Shown here piece by piece: positions 6,643 to 14,703 of a stretch of 32,461 nt of DNA. The notes beneath the pieces were generated by a model. The model was not told the origin of the DNA. It saw only the letters and a list, made by a program, of their open reading frames with translations, and searched no databases. Within the stretch, counting starts at the first letter, position 1, and every line of letters begins with the position of its first letter. Position numbers and translations under genes: made by a program. Origin of the DNA: Thermoplasmata archaeon (GTDB lineage: Archaea > Thermoplasmatota > Thermoplasmata > Lutacidiplasmatales > SKW197); assembly GCA_026414225.1 (NCBI GenBank), contig JAOAJK010000016.1, forward strand, positions 1 through 32,461. Reading direction: 5' to 3'.

Positions 6643-9555
6643 TTAAAGTGGATGAATGTTGGTGCCGCAGTTGGGGCATGTGGTAAGGCGGGAGGCACAC
6701 GCCGGATGCAGGACTGCCCCGCAGGAAGGACACACAAATGCCTGGTTCACAACTTCGTGCGGGATGGGATAGTTGCAGCTTACGCACTTCACAACAGGTG
6801 GTGGCTGCGGTTTCTCTTCCTTCACCTTCTCCTTTTTCTTTGGTTTGAACAGGAGAACGAAATCGTCCCAGTAATCCAGATATTTCAGAACCACGAAGAG
6901 AATTACCAGAATGAGGGGGATTAACAGGAGGAGATACCAGTAATTTACATGTGTGGTGATAAAGTAGGGGGCATTACTTCCACCAGATGGCAATTTCACG
7001 GTGTTACCTGCATTATCCCTGACCTCAATGTAATACTGGATTCCATCCAGCGTCACATCATCCTTCGGGATTGAGGCCGTGTAAGTTTTTCCGTCAGCAC
7101 TTGTCATTCTCACATCCCTGTAGGACCCCCAGGTGGGATTCTTGTAGTAAAGGCGTGCATCGGCAATTCCGCTTCCAAACTCCGAAACCGTTATGCTCAC
7201 CTGAATTTCTTCAGAGTAGAGCCACTCAGTAATCTGCCCATGTTTCACATCAGGTGCAATGGTGTCTATTTTGAACGAGACATTCCTCACAGCTTCCTTG
7301 TTCCTGGCTACATCCACGGAGTAGAAGTAAACCTCGTAGGTACCGTCATCGAAGGAAAGCTCTGAAACATACCTTGCCCAGTCACCACTTGCTCCGATTC
7401 TGTAGAATGTTTCAGTCACACCGGAGGTATAATCATCGGGCATGAACTTGAGCACCACCCTCCCCGTAAACCAGTTGTTGGTTCCATTTTTACCGGAAAT
7501 ATTGTAATGTGTGGTTGGGGGTGTAGAATCTATCTTGATTGAGATGGTTCTCACGGTTTCCATGTTCCCTGCAACATCCACGGCGCGGTAGTCAATCACG
7601 GTGGTCCCTTCAGTCGTGAGATAAATCTCGTTGGTATAGACCTGCCACTCAAATCCTTCTCCAAATCTGTATGCAATTTCGCTGATACCTGATATGTCAT
7701 CCTCCGCAGTCAGATTCACAACAACATTGGATACATACCAGCCATATGCCCCGAGGTCTCCGGTCAACCTCACGGTCGAGACAGGTTTTTGAATATCCAC
7801 CTTTATCTCGGTTGTGTTTGTGGTTATCAGCCCTGCACCGTTCTTTACCTGATAGTCAAATGTATGGGCTCCGGGTGAAATTTTCACACCAGTAGTATAA
7901 TTTTCCCAGTTTCCTCCATCAATTCTGTAGAGAATCTGCGATATGCCGGAAAGGTCCATGCCAGTAATATTAACTGTAGCATTTGTATTGTACCAGCCGG
8001 AGTATGTAAGATTCCCAGTAATGTTCACTTTTACCACGGGTGGCGTGAGGTCTATCTTCACAGCGGTCTGCCGCACTCCCTCGTTATTGCCAGCGTCATC
8101 TATCGAGTAATACTCCAGATTGTAAATTCCTTCCTCTGAAACCACGAATTCCTGCGTGTAGAGCATCCAGTTATCCGAGGAATTTAACCTGTAGTAGGTT
8201 TCGTAAACACCGGAGTTGTTGTCGTTTCTGTTCAATCTTACAGTTACCTCGGAGAGGAACCAGCCCCCCTCACCCGCAGTGCCTGTCAGCTGGCATGTGG
8301 TATTCGGAGAGGTCTTATCAATCTTGAAGTTGATGCTTTTCGGGGTTTCTGCTCTTCCAGAGAAATCAATCGAATAAAACTCCACGGTGTAATACGAATC
8401 ATTGGTGTAAGTTACTGGTGCAGTGTAAGTGAGCCACTGGAATGAGGTATTGAGTTTGTAGTAAGTTCTGTTGATTCCAGATGCCGTATCCGATGCCTGA
8501 AGCGTAAGGGTGACTGGCGACACATACCACTCGTTTGCACCCTGCGTCCCTGTGAGATATGCGGCCGTGCTGGGTGCGGCAAGGTCCACTTTCACGGTGG
8601 TGCTTTTTGTTGTCTCTGTATTTCCCACCTTGTCCTTTGCATAATAACTGATGTTGTACCAGCCCTCATTGGCAATTGAAATATTACCCGTATATTCAAG
8701 CCAGCTGCCAGAATTTATTCTGTAATATATTTTGTCCACACCTATGCCAGAATCCGTTGCAGAGAGGTTAACAGACACCGCTGTTGTGTACCACCCGTTG
8801 GCACCCATGGTGCCGACAATCGTGGCGGTGGTTGTAGGTGGTGTGGTGTCTATGAAATAGGTAACCTCAATTTTTGGCCAGTATTGCTGGATTCCGCAAT
8901 CAGAGGCATAAAAATATTTCCCGCTGCCCCAGTTTGTCTGGAGTGCCAGCCCACAATTGGGTGAGATCCCGTAGACCCACTCTCTAAAAACCGCGGTGAT
9001 GTTCCATGAGTACCATATTGAACCACCGGCTACATTCGTGGTGGCAACGGCGGTGGACTCGTAGTCAGTTCCGGCGGCCATACCAGGGCTCTGCCAGCTA
9101 TTACTTGCGTCCCGCACATACCATGTGGCGCCGATGGAAGGAGTCCCGTTTCCATAGCCCTCTTCCCAGGAGCGGAGCATCTTGTACGCACCGACAGCGA
9201 GGGTTTCTCCAGGATTCTCAGCATAATAGCAGTAAAGTCGCAGGGTCGCCGCGGTAATCACACTTCCAGATGGCATTGAGATTGGGAAATTCAAGAGCAC
9301 CTTCTCAGGATTAGTTCCATTGACTTTCAGCGTGTTGTTGATTCCATAGTTTAGAGTTGGGTTAGATACGGAGATATATGTATCAGCCATATCTGCAGGC
9401 GTGGGCTGGATGACCATAGAATCCTTGGGGGATTCGGGCAACGGGTTCTCCCCGGGAAGGACAGGAGGGTTGGAAGCAGTAGATAGAAGGGATATTGCAT
9501 TCGCCAGGAAAAGGGCACAAATTAGAAGCGCAGATAGATACCTTCTCACTTTCAT
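6643..9555 (-). CDS. Secreted DNRLRE/Ig-like repeat surface protein with single TM and RING-like zinc tail
   Basis: 970-residue membrane-anchored surface protein, function unknown. Order: signal peptide (RRYLSALLICALFLANAISL), a DNRLRE-type beta domain (DTYIS...LNYGINNTLKV, about residues 55-235), six tandem Ig-like repeats of about 90 residues. Each begins (P/S)P-x-T and contains GWY, (S)GI/V, YYRI/YRL, Y-SxDxxGN and KID motifs. A seventh, divergent beta domain (about 760-860) follows, then one transmembrane helix (WYLLLLIPLILVILFVVL), a Lys/Pro-rich linker and a C-terminal zinc domain. The cytoplasmic tail has spacing C-x2-C-x14-C-x2-C-x4-H-x2-C-x6-C-x2-C, resembling a RING/PHD-like cross-brace. 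ATG 9555 is chosen over GTG 9564 because GGTGA overlaps the GTG and is correctly spaced for the ATG. A TATA element lies at 9609-9622. Confidence 0.85.
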   Translation of the reverse strand: MKVRRYLSALLICALFLANAISLLSTASNPPVLPGENPLPESPKDSMVIQPTPADMADTYISVSNPTLNYGINNTLKVNGTNPEKVLLNFPISMPSGSVITAATLRLYCYYAENPGETLAVGAYKMLRSWEEGYGNGTPSIGATWYVRDASNSWQSPGMAAGTDYESTAVATTNVAGGSIWYSWNITAVFREWVYGISPNCGLALQTNWGSGKYFYASDCGIQQYWPKIEVTYFIDTTPPTTTATIVGTMGANGWYTTAVSVNLSATDSGIGVDKIYYRINSGSWLEYTGNISIANEGWYNISYYAKDKVGNTETTKSTTVKVDLAAPSTAAYLTGTQGANEWYVSPVTLTLQASDTASGINRTYYKLNTSFQWLTYTAPVTYTNDSYYTVEFYSIDFSGRAETPKSINFKIDKTSPNTTCQLTGTAGEGGWFLSEVTVRLNRNDNNSGVYETYYRLNSSDNWMLYTQEFVVSEEGIYNLEYYSIDDAGNNEGVRQTAVKIDLTPPVVKVNITGNLTYSGWYNTNATVNITGMDLSGISQILYRIDGGNWENYTTGVKISPGAHTFDYQVKNGAGLITTNTTEIKVDIQKPVSTVRLTGDLGAYGWYVSNVVVNLTAEDDISGISEIAYRFGEGFEWQVYTNEIYLTTEGTTVIDYRAVDVAGNMETVRTISIKIDSTPPTTHYNISGKNGTNNWFTGRVVLKFMPDDYTSGVTETFYRIGASGDWARYVSELSFDDGTYEVYFYSVDVARNKEAVRNVSFKIDTIAPDVKHGQITEWLYSEEIQVSITVSEFGSGIADARLYYKNPTWGSYRDVRMTSADGKTYTASIPKDDVTLDGIQYYIEVRDNAGNTVKLPSGGSNAPYFITTHVNYWYLLLLIPLILVILFVVLKYLDYWDDFVLLFKPKKKEKVKEEKPQPPPVVKCVSCNYPIPHEVVNQAFVCPSCGAVLHPACASRLTTCPNCGTNIHPL

Positions 9556-9608
9556 TTTCTTCACCTTTTGTTATTGGCTTGCTTTCCTCTTCCCTAATAT
9601 CCAAATGG

Positions 9609-9622
9609 TATATATATTTTTA
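9609..9622 (-). promoter_or_regulatory. TATA element for the Ig-repeat surface protein
   Basis: The minus strand reads AAAAATATATATAC here, a good archaeal TATA box. Initiation about 26 nt downstream would give a leader of about 30-35 nt containing the GGTGA ribosome site in front of ATG 9555. Confidence 0.6.
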
Positions 9623-9733
9623 TTGGCACCACAGGATATTGTGTATTATCAGGGAAATAGAAATTGTATCGAAAAGCGAGATGCACCAGTATCTGTACCT
9701 TTAACTTCCAGCCATGAACTTCCAGACCACCGA

Positions 9734-9746
9734 AAGGTTTAAATTT
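9734..9746 (+). promoter_or_regulatory. BRE/TATA promoter of the small gene at 9777
   Basis: A purine-rich CGAAAG followed by GTTTAAATT resembles an archaeal TFB-recognition element plus TATA box. It is placed so that initiation would fall about 10-15 nt before ATG 9777, leaving room for the AAGGGG ribosome site. Confidence 0.55.
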
Positions 9747-9776
9747 GTGTGTCAGTATAAACGAAAAGGGGAAAAT

Positions 9777-9998
9777 ATGAGGACATATGTCAAACTCCTG
9801 TTCAATAGCGAAGGCAAACCTCCTCTTGAGGTAGTCAAGGACATGCGGAGCCTCGGATTCAGGCCAGAAGTTGGAGAATTTGATTTCTCCATAGGATGGA
9901 AACTCCCATCTGAATATGGTGAAATCGTTACAAACCTTCACAAAATGCTTCATGGGAGCAAGGTACTGTACTCCCTTGTTACGCGAGAGGAGGACTAA
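9777..9998 (+). CDS. Small hypothetical protein (73 aa)
   Basis: A 73-residue protein I cannot assign. It begins MRTYVKLLFNSEGKPPLEVV and looks like an alternating beta/alpha small domain (beta strand RTYVKLLF, helix PPLEVVKDMRSLG, strand VGEFDFSIGW, helix YGEIVTNLHKML, strand KVLYSLVT). This pattern could be a ferredoxin-like fold, but that is inference. ATG 9777 is chosen over 9714 because the TATA element (9737-9746) lies downstream of 9714 and AAGGGG precedes 9777. A T-rich tract follows the stop. It lies just upstream of glyS but seems separately terminated. Confidence 0.7.
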   Translation: MRTYVKLLFNSEGKPPLEVVKDMRSLGFRPEVGEFDFSIGWKLPSEYGEIVTNLHKMLHGSKVLYSLVTREED

Positions 9999-10035
9999 TT
10001 CTTTTGAGTTTTTATTTTGATTTTTTCCCTTTTCT
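9999..10035 (+). terminator. T-rich archaeal terminator
   Basis: Several T runs (TTCTTTT, TTTTTATTTT, TTTTTTCCCTTTT) follow the stop of the small gene. Archaeal RNA polymerase terminates on such oligo-T tracts without a hairpin. Readthrough into glyS, starting at 10048, remains possible. Confidence 0.5.
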
Positions 10036-10047
10036 CAGGTGCAAAAC

Positions 10048-11523
10048 ATGAATGCTGACGAACTCTATGCAATCTGCAGGCGAAGGGGATTTCTATGGCA
10101 ATCTGCTGAAATCTACAGCAGTATTTCTGGCTTCTATGATTACGGGCATCTCGGGGCCGCATTGAAAAGAAACTGGGAGAATCTATGGCTCCGGTTTTTC
10201 CTTTCGCTAAACGATAACTATCACCTGATAGATACACCTACGATAATGCCAGAAGCAGCACTGAAGGCATCAGGGCATGTGGATCTTTTTACTGACTATC
10301 TCGTGACCTGCAGGAACTGCAGCCAGCCCTACAGGGCAGATGCACTGATTGAGGAAACTGCGGGTATTGAGGCAGAAAGTTTGAATGCATCTGAACTGGA
10401 CGCAAAAATCACGGAGTTGAAAATAAAATGTCCCAGATGCGGGCAGGCAAATTTCACGGAAGCTAAACCATTCAACATGATGTTCCCTGTTTCGATCGGG
10501 GCCACTGGAAAAGACCGGGGTTTTCTCCGCCCCGAGACCGCCCAGGGTGCATATCTCAACTTCAACAGGGAGTTCGAGACCTGCAGAAGGAAGCTACCGC
10601 TTGGCCTCGCAATCATCGGCAGGGCATACAGAAACGAAATTTCTCCGAGACAGGGACTCTATCGGCTCAGGGAACTCATCCAGGCAGAACTCCAGATATT
10701 CTTTGACCCGGAAAAATTCAATCAACAATACAGGTGCAGGGATGAGCCCGAAAAACTTTCTGTTGTGCTCGTATCGCACAGACCGGAACTCAGGCATTAC
10801 ACCGCTGCAGAACTGCTGGGACTCGGGATGCCGGAATTTTACGTGTATCACATGCTCCGAATTCAGAAATTTTACACGGTAACCCTGGGCGTGCCGTTGC
10901 AGAAGTTCAGGTTTTTCGAGAAATCCGAGAAGGAAAGGGCATTTTACAACAGAATTCACTTTGATGTGGAAGTTGAAATGGAGAGTTTGGGGGGTTTCAA
11001 GGAAGTGGCAGGACTCCACTACAGAGGGGACTACGATCTAACGAGGCATCAGACAATGAGCAAGGTGAGCCATGAGGTGAACATTGACGGCAGAAAATTC
11101 GTGCCACATGTCCTCGAGCTTAGCTTCGGGGTTGACAGAAACATCTGGGCACTGCTTGACCTTTTCATGGTAAGGGAAAACGAGCGGAATTTGCTCAAGC
11201 TGAAGCCCTATCTCGCACCATACCACTGCGGGGTTTTCCCGCTCTTCAAGAGGGACGGTCTCGACAAAGTGGCTCTGGAAATATCGGAGAGTTTAAAGAA
11301 TGAGTTCAGGGTCTTTTACGATGATTCTGGTTCAATTGGGAGGAGGTATGCGAGAATGGACGAGATCGGAACTCCATTTTGTATTACGGTAGATTATGAC
11401 ACCGTTCAGGAAGGTCAACTAAAGGATACGGTGACTGTGAGGTTCAGGGACACGGCGCAACAGGAGAGAGTGCAAATTCCACAACTACACAAATATCTTG
11501 GCAGATTTTTATTGCCATCATAG
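10048..11523 (+). CDS. glyS: Glycyl-tRNA synthetase (archaeal/eukaryal alpha2 type)
   Basis: Class II aminoacyl-tRNA synthetase charging tRNA-Gly. 491 residues, compact compared with the usual 550-600. N-terminal [31 protein letters not shown] is diagnostic of the dimeric GlyRS family. A CxxC...CxxC zinc-like insertion (CRNC, CPRC) follows around residues 90-140. [11 protein letters not shown] and motif 2 ([15 protein letters not shown]) form the active site. Motif 3 is [12 protein letters not shown]. The anticodon-binding domain begins near [10 protein letters not shown] and contains [31 protein letters not shown] 10048 is preferred to GTG 10039 because CAGGTG overlaps the GTG at ribosome-site distance. 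Confidence 0.97.
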   Translation: MNADELYAICRRRGFLWQSAEIYSSISGFYDYGHLGAALKRNWENLWLRFFLSLNDNYHLIDTPTIMPEAALKASGHVDLFTDYLVTCRNCSQPYRADALIEETAGIEAESLNASELDAKITELKIKCPRCGQANFTEAKPFNMMFPVSIGATGKDRGFLRPETAQGAYLNFNREFETCRRKLPLGLAIIGRAYRNEISPRQGLYRLRELIQAELQIFFDPEKFNQQYRCRDEPEKLSVVLVSHRPELRHYTAAELLGLGMPEFYVYHMLRIQKFYTVTLGVPLQKFRFFEKSEKERAFYNRIHFDVEVEMESLGGFKEVAGLHYRGDYDLTRHQTMSKVSHEVNIDGRKFVPHVLELSFGVDRNIWALLDLFMVRENERNLLKLKPYLAPYHCGVFPLFKRDGLDKVALEISESLKNEFRVFYDDSGSIGRRYARMDEIGTPFCITVDYDTVQEGQLKDTVTVRFRDTAQQERVQIPQLHKYLGRFLLPS

Positions 11524-11585
11524 ACATCTTTATTAACATTCTCTGTATTCCCTTCTTCAAGTGGATATTAAAAGGAGCTGGGAAA

Positions 11586-11753
11586 ATGGTGAACATGAGT
11601 AAGTATGTGTGCCAGGTGTGTGGATATATCTATGACCCTGAGAAGGGGGACCCTGATGCTGGAATTCCCGCAGGAACGGCATTTGAGGATTTGCCAGAGA
11701 CATGGGTCTGCCCTGTTTGCGGGGCGAGCAAGTCGTCGTTTGAGAGGATGTAA
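11586..11753 (+). CDS. rub: Rubredoxin
   Basis: 55-residue iron-sulfur-free one-iron electron carrier. The iron site is formed by two CxxCG pairs: [10 protein letters not shown] near the N-terminus and CPVCGASK near the C-terminus. [22 protein letters not shown] between them is the standard rubredoxin core. AAAGGAGCTGG precedes ATG 11586; an alternative ATG at 11595 would shorten it by three residues. TATA-like TTTATTAAC at 11529-11537 makes it the first gene of the oxygen-detoxification cluster. The flavodiiron gene starts two bases after its stop, so it is very likely that protein's electron donor. Confidence 0.97.
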   Translation: MVNMSKYVCQVCGYIYDPEKGDPDAGIPAGTAFEDLPETWVCPVCGASKSSFERM

Positions 11754-11755
11754 GC

Positions 11756-12931
11756 ATGCCAAGAAAACTCGCCGAAGGGGTTTATGAGGTTGGTGTCATT
11801 GACTGGGACAGAAAACTGTTTGATGAATTAATCCCGCTTCCCCATGGAACAAGTTACAATGCTTATTTAATTACCGGTTCTGAAAAAACTGCGCTGATAG
11901 ACACGGTAAATACCGGCAGGGCAGCGGAATTGATAGAGAACATTAAATCGCTCGGGATAGATTCAATTGACTACGTGATTGCGAACCACGGGGAACAGGA
12001 CCACTCGGGCAGCATTCCAGATGTGCTTGAGGCGTTTCCAATGGCAAAGGTTGTGACCAACCAGAAATGCAAGGACATTCTGAAGGCCCTGCTCCATGTA
12101 TCTGATGAGAGGTTCTTTGTGGTTGGAGACGGGGAGAAACTCCAGCTCGGTGATAAAACCCTTACATTCATTCTTGCACCGTGGGTGCACTGGCCAGAGA
12201 CGATGCTCACCTACCTGGAAGAACAGAAAATTCTGTTTCCCTGCGACCTGTTTGGCTCTCACTTAGCAACTAGCAGGTTGTTTGTGGAAAGCAGGTGCGA
12301 GATAGAGGAGCATGCGAAGCGATACTATGCGGAAATAATGATGCCCTTCAGGAGCCACATCGTTTCGCATCTGGAAAAACTTAAGAATTTTGAGATTAAG
12401 ATGATTGCCCCGAGCCATGGCCCGATTCACCAGAAGCCGGACATAATTCTTGAGCTTTATAAAGAATGGGTGTCTGATGTGCCTGCGAACAAGGTGCTTG
12501 TGCTGTATGTTTCGATGCACGGGAGCACAAGAAAGGCAGTCCAGCATTTTGTCAACAAGCTCCTCTCAATTGGCATCCAGGTAAAGCAGATTGATCTGGC
12601 CCATGCTGACCTCGGCGAGATTGCCATCCAGCTTGTGGACTCCGCAACCGTGATTCTCGCCACACCCACCGTCCTCACCGGTGCCCATCCAGTTGCCGTC
12701 TATGCGGCCTATCTCCTCAACGCCCTCCGTCCCAAAACAAGGTTTGTAGGCCTGATTGTGTCGTATGGATGGGGGGGCAGAGCAATCGAGCAGGTAAAGG
12801 GACTGCTCACAAACATAAAGCCATTCTTGTTTGAGCCAGTGTACATTCACGGATTGCCGGCAGAGAAGGATTATGAAGCGATTGAGAGGCTGGCTGAGGA
12901 AGTGAAGAGGAGGCATGAAACTGAAATTTAG
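11756..12931 (+). CDS. fprA: Flavodiiron protein (FprA family, O2/NO reductase)
   Basis: Cytoplasmic enzyme reducing oxygen to water (or NO to N2O) at a di-iron site next to FMN. In methanogens the FprA homologues use F420H2; the partner here is more likely the adjacent rubredoxin. 391 residues, normal for a two-domain family member. The N-terminal metallo-beta-lactamase domain has HGEQDH (H78, E80, D82, H83), WVHWPETM, a DLFG segment and PSHGPIH. The C-terminal flavodoxin domain begins at VLVLYVSMHGSTRKAV (about residue 247) with TPTVLTGAHP and SYGWGGRA for FMN binding. No rubredoxin domain is fused. Spacing of two bases from rubredoxin indicates cotranscription. Confidence 0.96.
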   Translation: MPRKLAEGVYEVGVIDWDRKLFDELIPLPHGTSYNAYLITGSEKTALIDTVNTGRAAELIENIKSLGIDSIDYVIANHGEQDHSGSIPDVLEAFPMAKVVTNQKCKDILKALLHVSDERFFVVGDGEKLQLGDKTLTFILAPWVHWPETMLTYLEEQKILFPCDLFGSHLATSRLFVESRCEIEEHAKRYYAEIMMPFRSHIVSHLEKLKNFEIKMIAPSHGPIHQKPDIILELYKEWVSDVPANKVLVLYVSMHGSTRKAVQHFVNKLLSIGIQVKQIDLAHADLGEIAIQLVDSATVILATPTVLTGAHPVAVYAAYLLNALRPKTRFVGLIVSYGWGGRAIEQVKGLLTNIKPFLFEPVYIHGLPAEKDYEAIERLAEEVKRRHETEI

Positions 12932-12938
12932 GGTCAAA

Positions 12939-12958
12939 CGCCCTGGCTTGCCGGGGTG
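12939..12958 (+). other. Intercistronic hairpin with CUUG tetraloop
   Basis: Between fprA and the superoxide reductase gene, CGCCCTGG and CCGGGGTG can form an eight-pair stem (two G-U wobbles) closed by CTTG, a stable tetraloop. It is followed by an A-rich stretch and not a T run, so it is unlikely to be a terminator. A role in mRNA processing or differential stability within the cluster is inferred. Confidence 0.5.
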
Positions 12959-12987
12959 ATGACAGTAAAAAAAAAGAGGTGAAAAAA

Positions 12988-13368
12988 ATGACTGAGGTAG
13001 GACAGATATATAAGTGCCAGATATGCGGAAATATAGTGGCGGTGGTCCATGCAGGGGCAGGAAAGCTCGTGTGCTGCGGCCAGCCGATGACCCTGATGGA
13101 GCCGAAGAGGGAAGAACAGGGAAAGGAGAAGCACCTGCCAGTGGTGACAAAAACGGCAAAGGGCATCCATGTGGCTGTTGGCTCCGTGGCCCATCCGATG
13201 GAAGAGAAGCACTACATTGAGTGGATTGAAGCGATAACCGAGAAGGGGACATACATAAGGCATCTGAAGCCAGGTGAGAAGCCAGAGACCGACTTTGAAA
13301 TATCAGAGCCGGTGCTTGCTGTGCGTGAATACTGCAACATTCATGGTCTCTGGGAGACGCGGATGTGA
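12988..13368 (+). CDS. dfx: Desulfoferrodoxin / superoxide reductase (2Fe type)
   Basis: Reduces superoxide to hydrogen peroxide in anaerobes. 126 residues. The N-terminal desulforedoxin domain has C10-x2-C13 and the paired C29-C30 (centre I). The neelaredoxin domain has the catalytic iron ligands: His in EKHLPVV, His in [12 protein letters not shown] and the CNIHGLW Cys/His near the C-terminus (centre II), plus the EKH-type lysine loop. ATG 12988 is chosen over GTG 12979 because GAGGTG overlapping the GTG is a proper ribosome site for 12988. It is the third gene of the cluster, 56 bases after fprA, preceded by a hairpin. Confidence 0.97.
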   Translation: MTEVGQIYKCQICGNIVAVVHAGAGKLVCCGQPMTLMEPKREEQGKEKHLPVVTKTAKGIHVAVGSVAHPMEEKHYIEWIEAITEKGTYIRHLKPGEKPETDFEISEPVLAVREYCNIHGLWETRM

Positions 13369-13381
13369 GGTGGTGGCCGAA

Positions 13382-14038
13382 ATGGAAGGAAGAATGCCGC
13401 TGCTTGGAGAAAATTTTCCAACGATGGAAGTGAAAACCACCCATGGAATGATGAAACTACCGGATGCCTTCAAAGGAAAGTGGTTCATCCTGTTCAGTCA
13501 TCCAGCGGATTTTACACCTGTCTGCACGACAGAATTCGTTGCCTTTCAGAAGAGATACGAAGAGTTCAGAAAACTCAACTCCGAACTTATCGGACTGAGT
13601 ATTGACCAGATTTTCTCGCATCTCAAGTGGCTGGAATGGATACAGGAAAGGCTTGGCGTGGAGATAACCTTCCCGCTCATTGCGGATGATGTGGGCCGGG
13701 TGGCAAACATGCTCGGACTGATACACCCTGCTAAGGGAATGACCACAGTCAGGGCAGTGTTCATCGTTGACCCGAATGGTGTCATCAGGGCAATTCTCTA
13801 CTATCCCCAGGAGCTCGGCAGGAATATGGACGAGATTCTGAGAATGTTGAAGGGCTTCCAGACAGCTGATGCGAACAAGGTGGCAATTCCCGCAAACTGG
13901 CCCAACAACGAGCTGATCGGGGACAAGGTGATAGTACCACCCGCAAGCACTGTTGCCGATAAAAAGAAGCGGGAGGAAGGCAAGGCAAAAGGTGAAATAG
14001 AATGTTTCGATTGGTGGCTGTGCTACAAGAAGCTGTGA
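13382..14038 (+). CDS. prx: Peroxiredoxin (archaeal Prx6-like, three-cysteine)
   Basis: Thiol peroxidase removing hydrogen peroxide. 218 residues, typical for archaeal Prx6-class enzymes such as that of Aeropyrum. The peroxidatic cysteine is C48 in [13 protein letters not shown]. The C-terminal arm carries two further cysteines, C208 and C214, in ECFDWWLC, matching the positions of the resolving cysteines in the Aeropyrum enzyme. Other family marks are [16 protein letters not shown] and [19 protein letters not shown] 13382 follows GAGGTGGT; it begins 13 bases after the superoxide reductase stop and handles that enzyme's product. Confidence 0.96.
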   Translation: MEGRMPLLGENFPTMEVKTTHGMMKLPDAFKGKWFILFSHPADFTPVCTTEFVAFQKRYEEFRKLNSELIGLSIDQIFSHLKWLEWIQERLGVEITFPLIADDVGRVANMLGLIHPAKGMTTVRAVFIVDPNGVIRAILYYPQELGRNMDEILRMLKGFQTADANKVAIPANWPNNELIGDKVIVPPASTVADKKKREEGKAKGEIECFDWWLCYKKL

Positions 14039-14048
14039 GGTGGTCGAA

Positions 14049-14624
14049 ATGAAGAGTTTGAAAGGAACGAGAACCGAAAAAAACCTGCTTACTGCGTTTG
14101 CCGGTGAGTCGCAGGCGAGAAACCGCTACACCTACTTTGCCTCCCAGGCAAAGAAAGAGGGTTACGAGCAGATTTCTGCAATCTTTCTGGAAACTGCGGA
14201 CAATGAGAAGGAGCATGCAAAACGGTTGTTCAAGTTTCTAGAAGGTGGAGAGGTCGAAATCTGCGGGGCTTTCCCAGCAGGGAAAATCGGCACCACTGCA
14301 GAGAACTTGAAGGAGGCTGCGGCCGGAGAAAATTACGAGCACTCCCTGATGTATCCAGAATTTGCGAAAATTGCAGAGGAGGAGGGCTTTACAGAGATTG
14401 CAGGCGTGTTCAGGGCAATCGCAAACGCAGAGAAACAGCATGAGAAAAGGTATCTCGGTTTGCTGAGGAACATCAAGGAAGGCAGGGTTTTCAAGAAGGA
14501 GAAGCCAGTAAAATGGAAGTGCAGGAACTGCGGATACATTCACGAAGGCACGGAAGCCCCAGAGGTCTGTCCCGCCTGTGCCCATCCACGGGCATACTAC
14601 GAATTGCTCGAGGAGAACTGGTAG
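14049..14624 (+). CDS. rbr: Rubrerythrin
   Basis: Peroxide-reducing non-haem iron protein, 191 residues. The ferritin-like di-iron domain shows the expected Glu/His ligands: [24 protein letters not shown] and [11 protein letters not shown]. The C-terminal rubredoxin domain has [10 protein letters not shown] and CPACAHP (about residues 157-180). ATG 14049 is preceded by GAGGTGG, the same ribosome-site type used by the two genes before it, and GTG 14040 overlaps that site. It starts 10 bases after the peroxiredoxin stop and closes the detoxification cluster; a long T-rich tract follows. Confidence 0.97.
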   Translation: MKSLKGTRTEKNLLTAFAGESQARNRYTYFASQAKKEGYEQISAIFLETADNEKEHAKRLFKFLEGGEVEICGAFPAGKIGTTAENLKEAAAGENYEHSLMYPEFAKIAEEEGFTEIAGVFRAIANAEKQHEKRYLGLLRNIKEGRVFKKEKPVKWKCRNCGYIHEGTEAPEVCPACAHPRAYYELLEENW

Positions 14625-14633
14625 GGCGACAAA

Positions 14634-14664
14634 CTTTTTTTTAATTTCTTGTTTTTCTTCTTCT
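14634..14664 (+). terminator. T-rich terminator after rubrerythrin
   Basis: A tract with TTTTTTTT, TTTCTTG and TTTTTCTTCTTC follows the rbr stop with no gene in it, fitting intrinsic archaeal termination of the five-gene cluster. Confidence 0.6.
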
Positions 14665-14703
14665 ACCACAAACAATTTTAACAGGTAAGATTTGTGCCAC
14701 ACC

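Noticed and set aside
12566-13444. 292-residue minus-strand frame opposite fprA and dfx
   Set aside because: Crosses the gene boundary of two firmly assigned genes and has a His/Ser/Pro-rich shadow composition.
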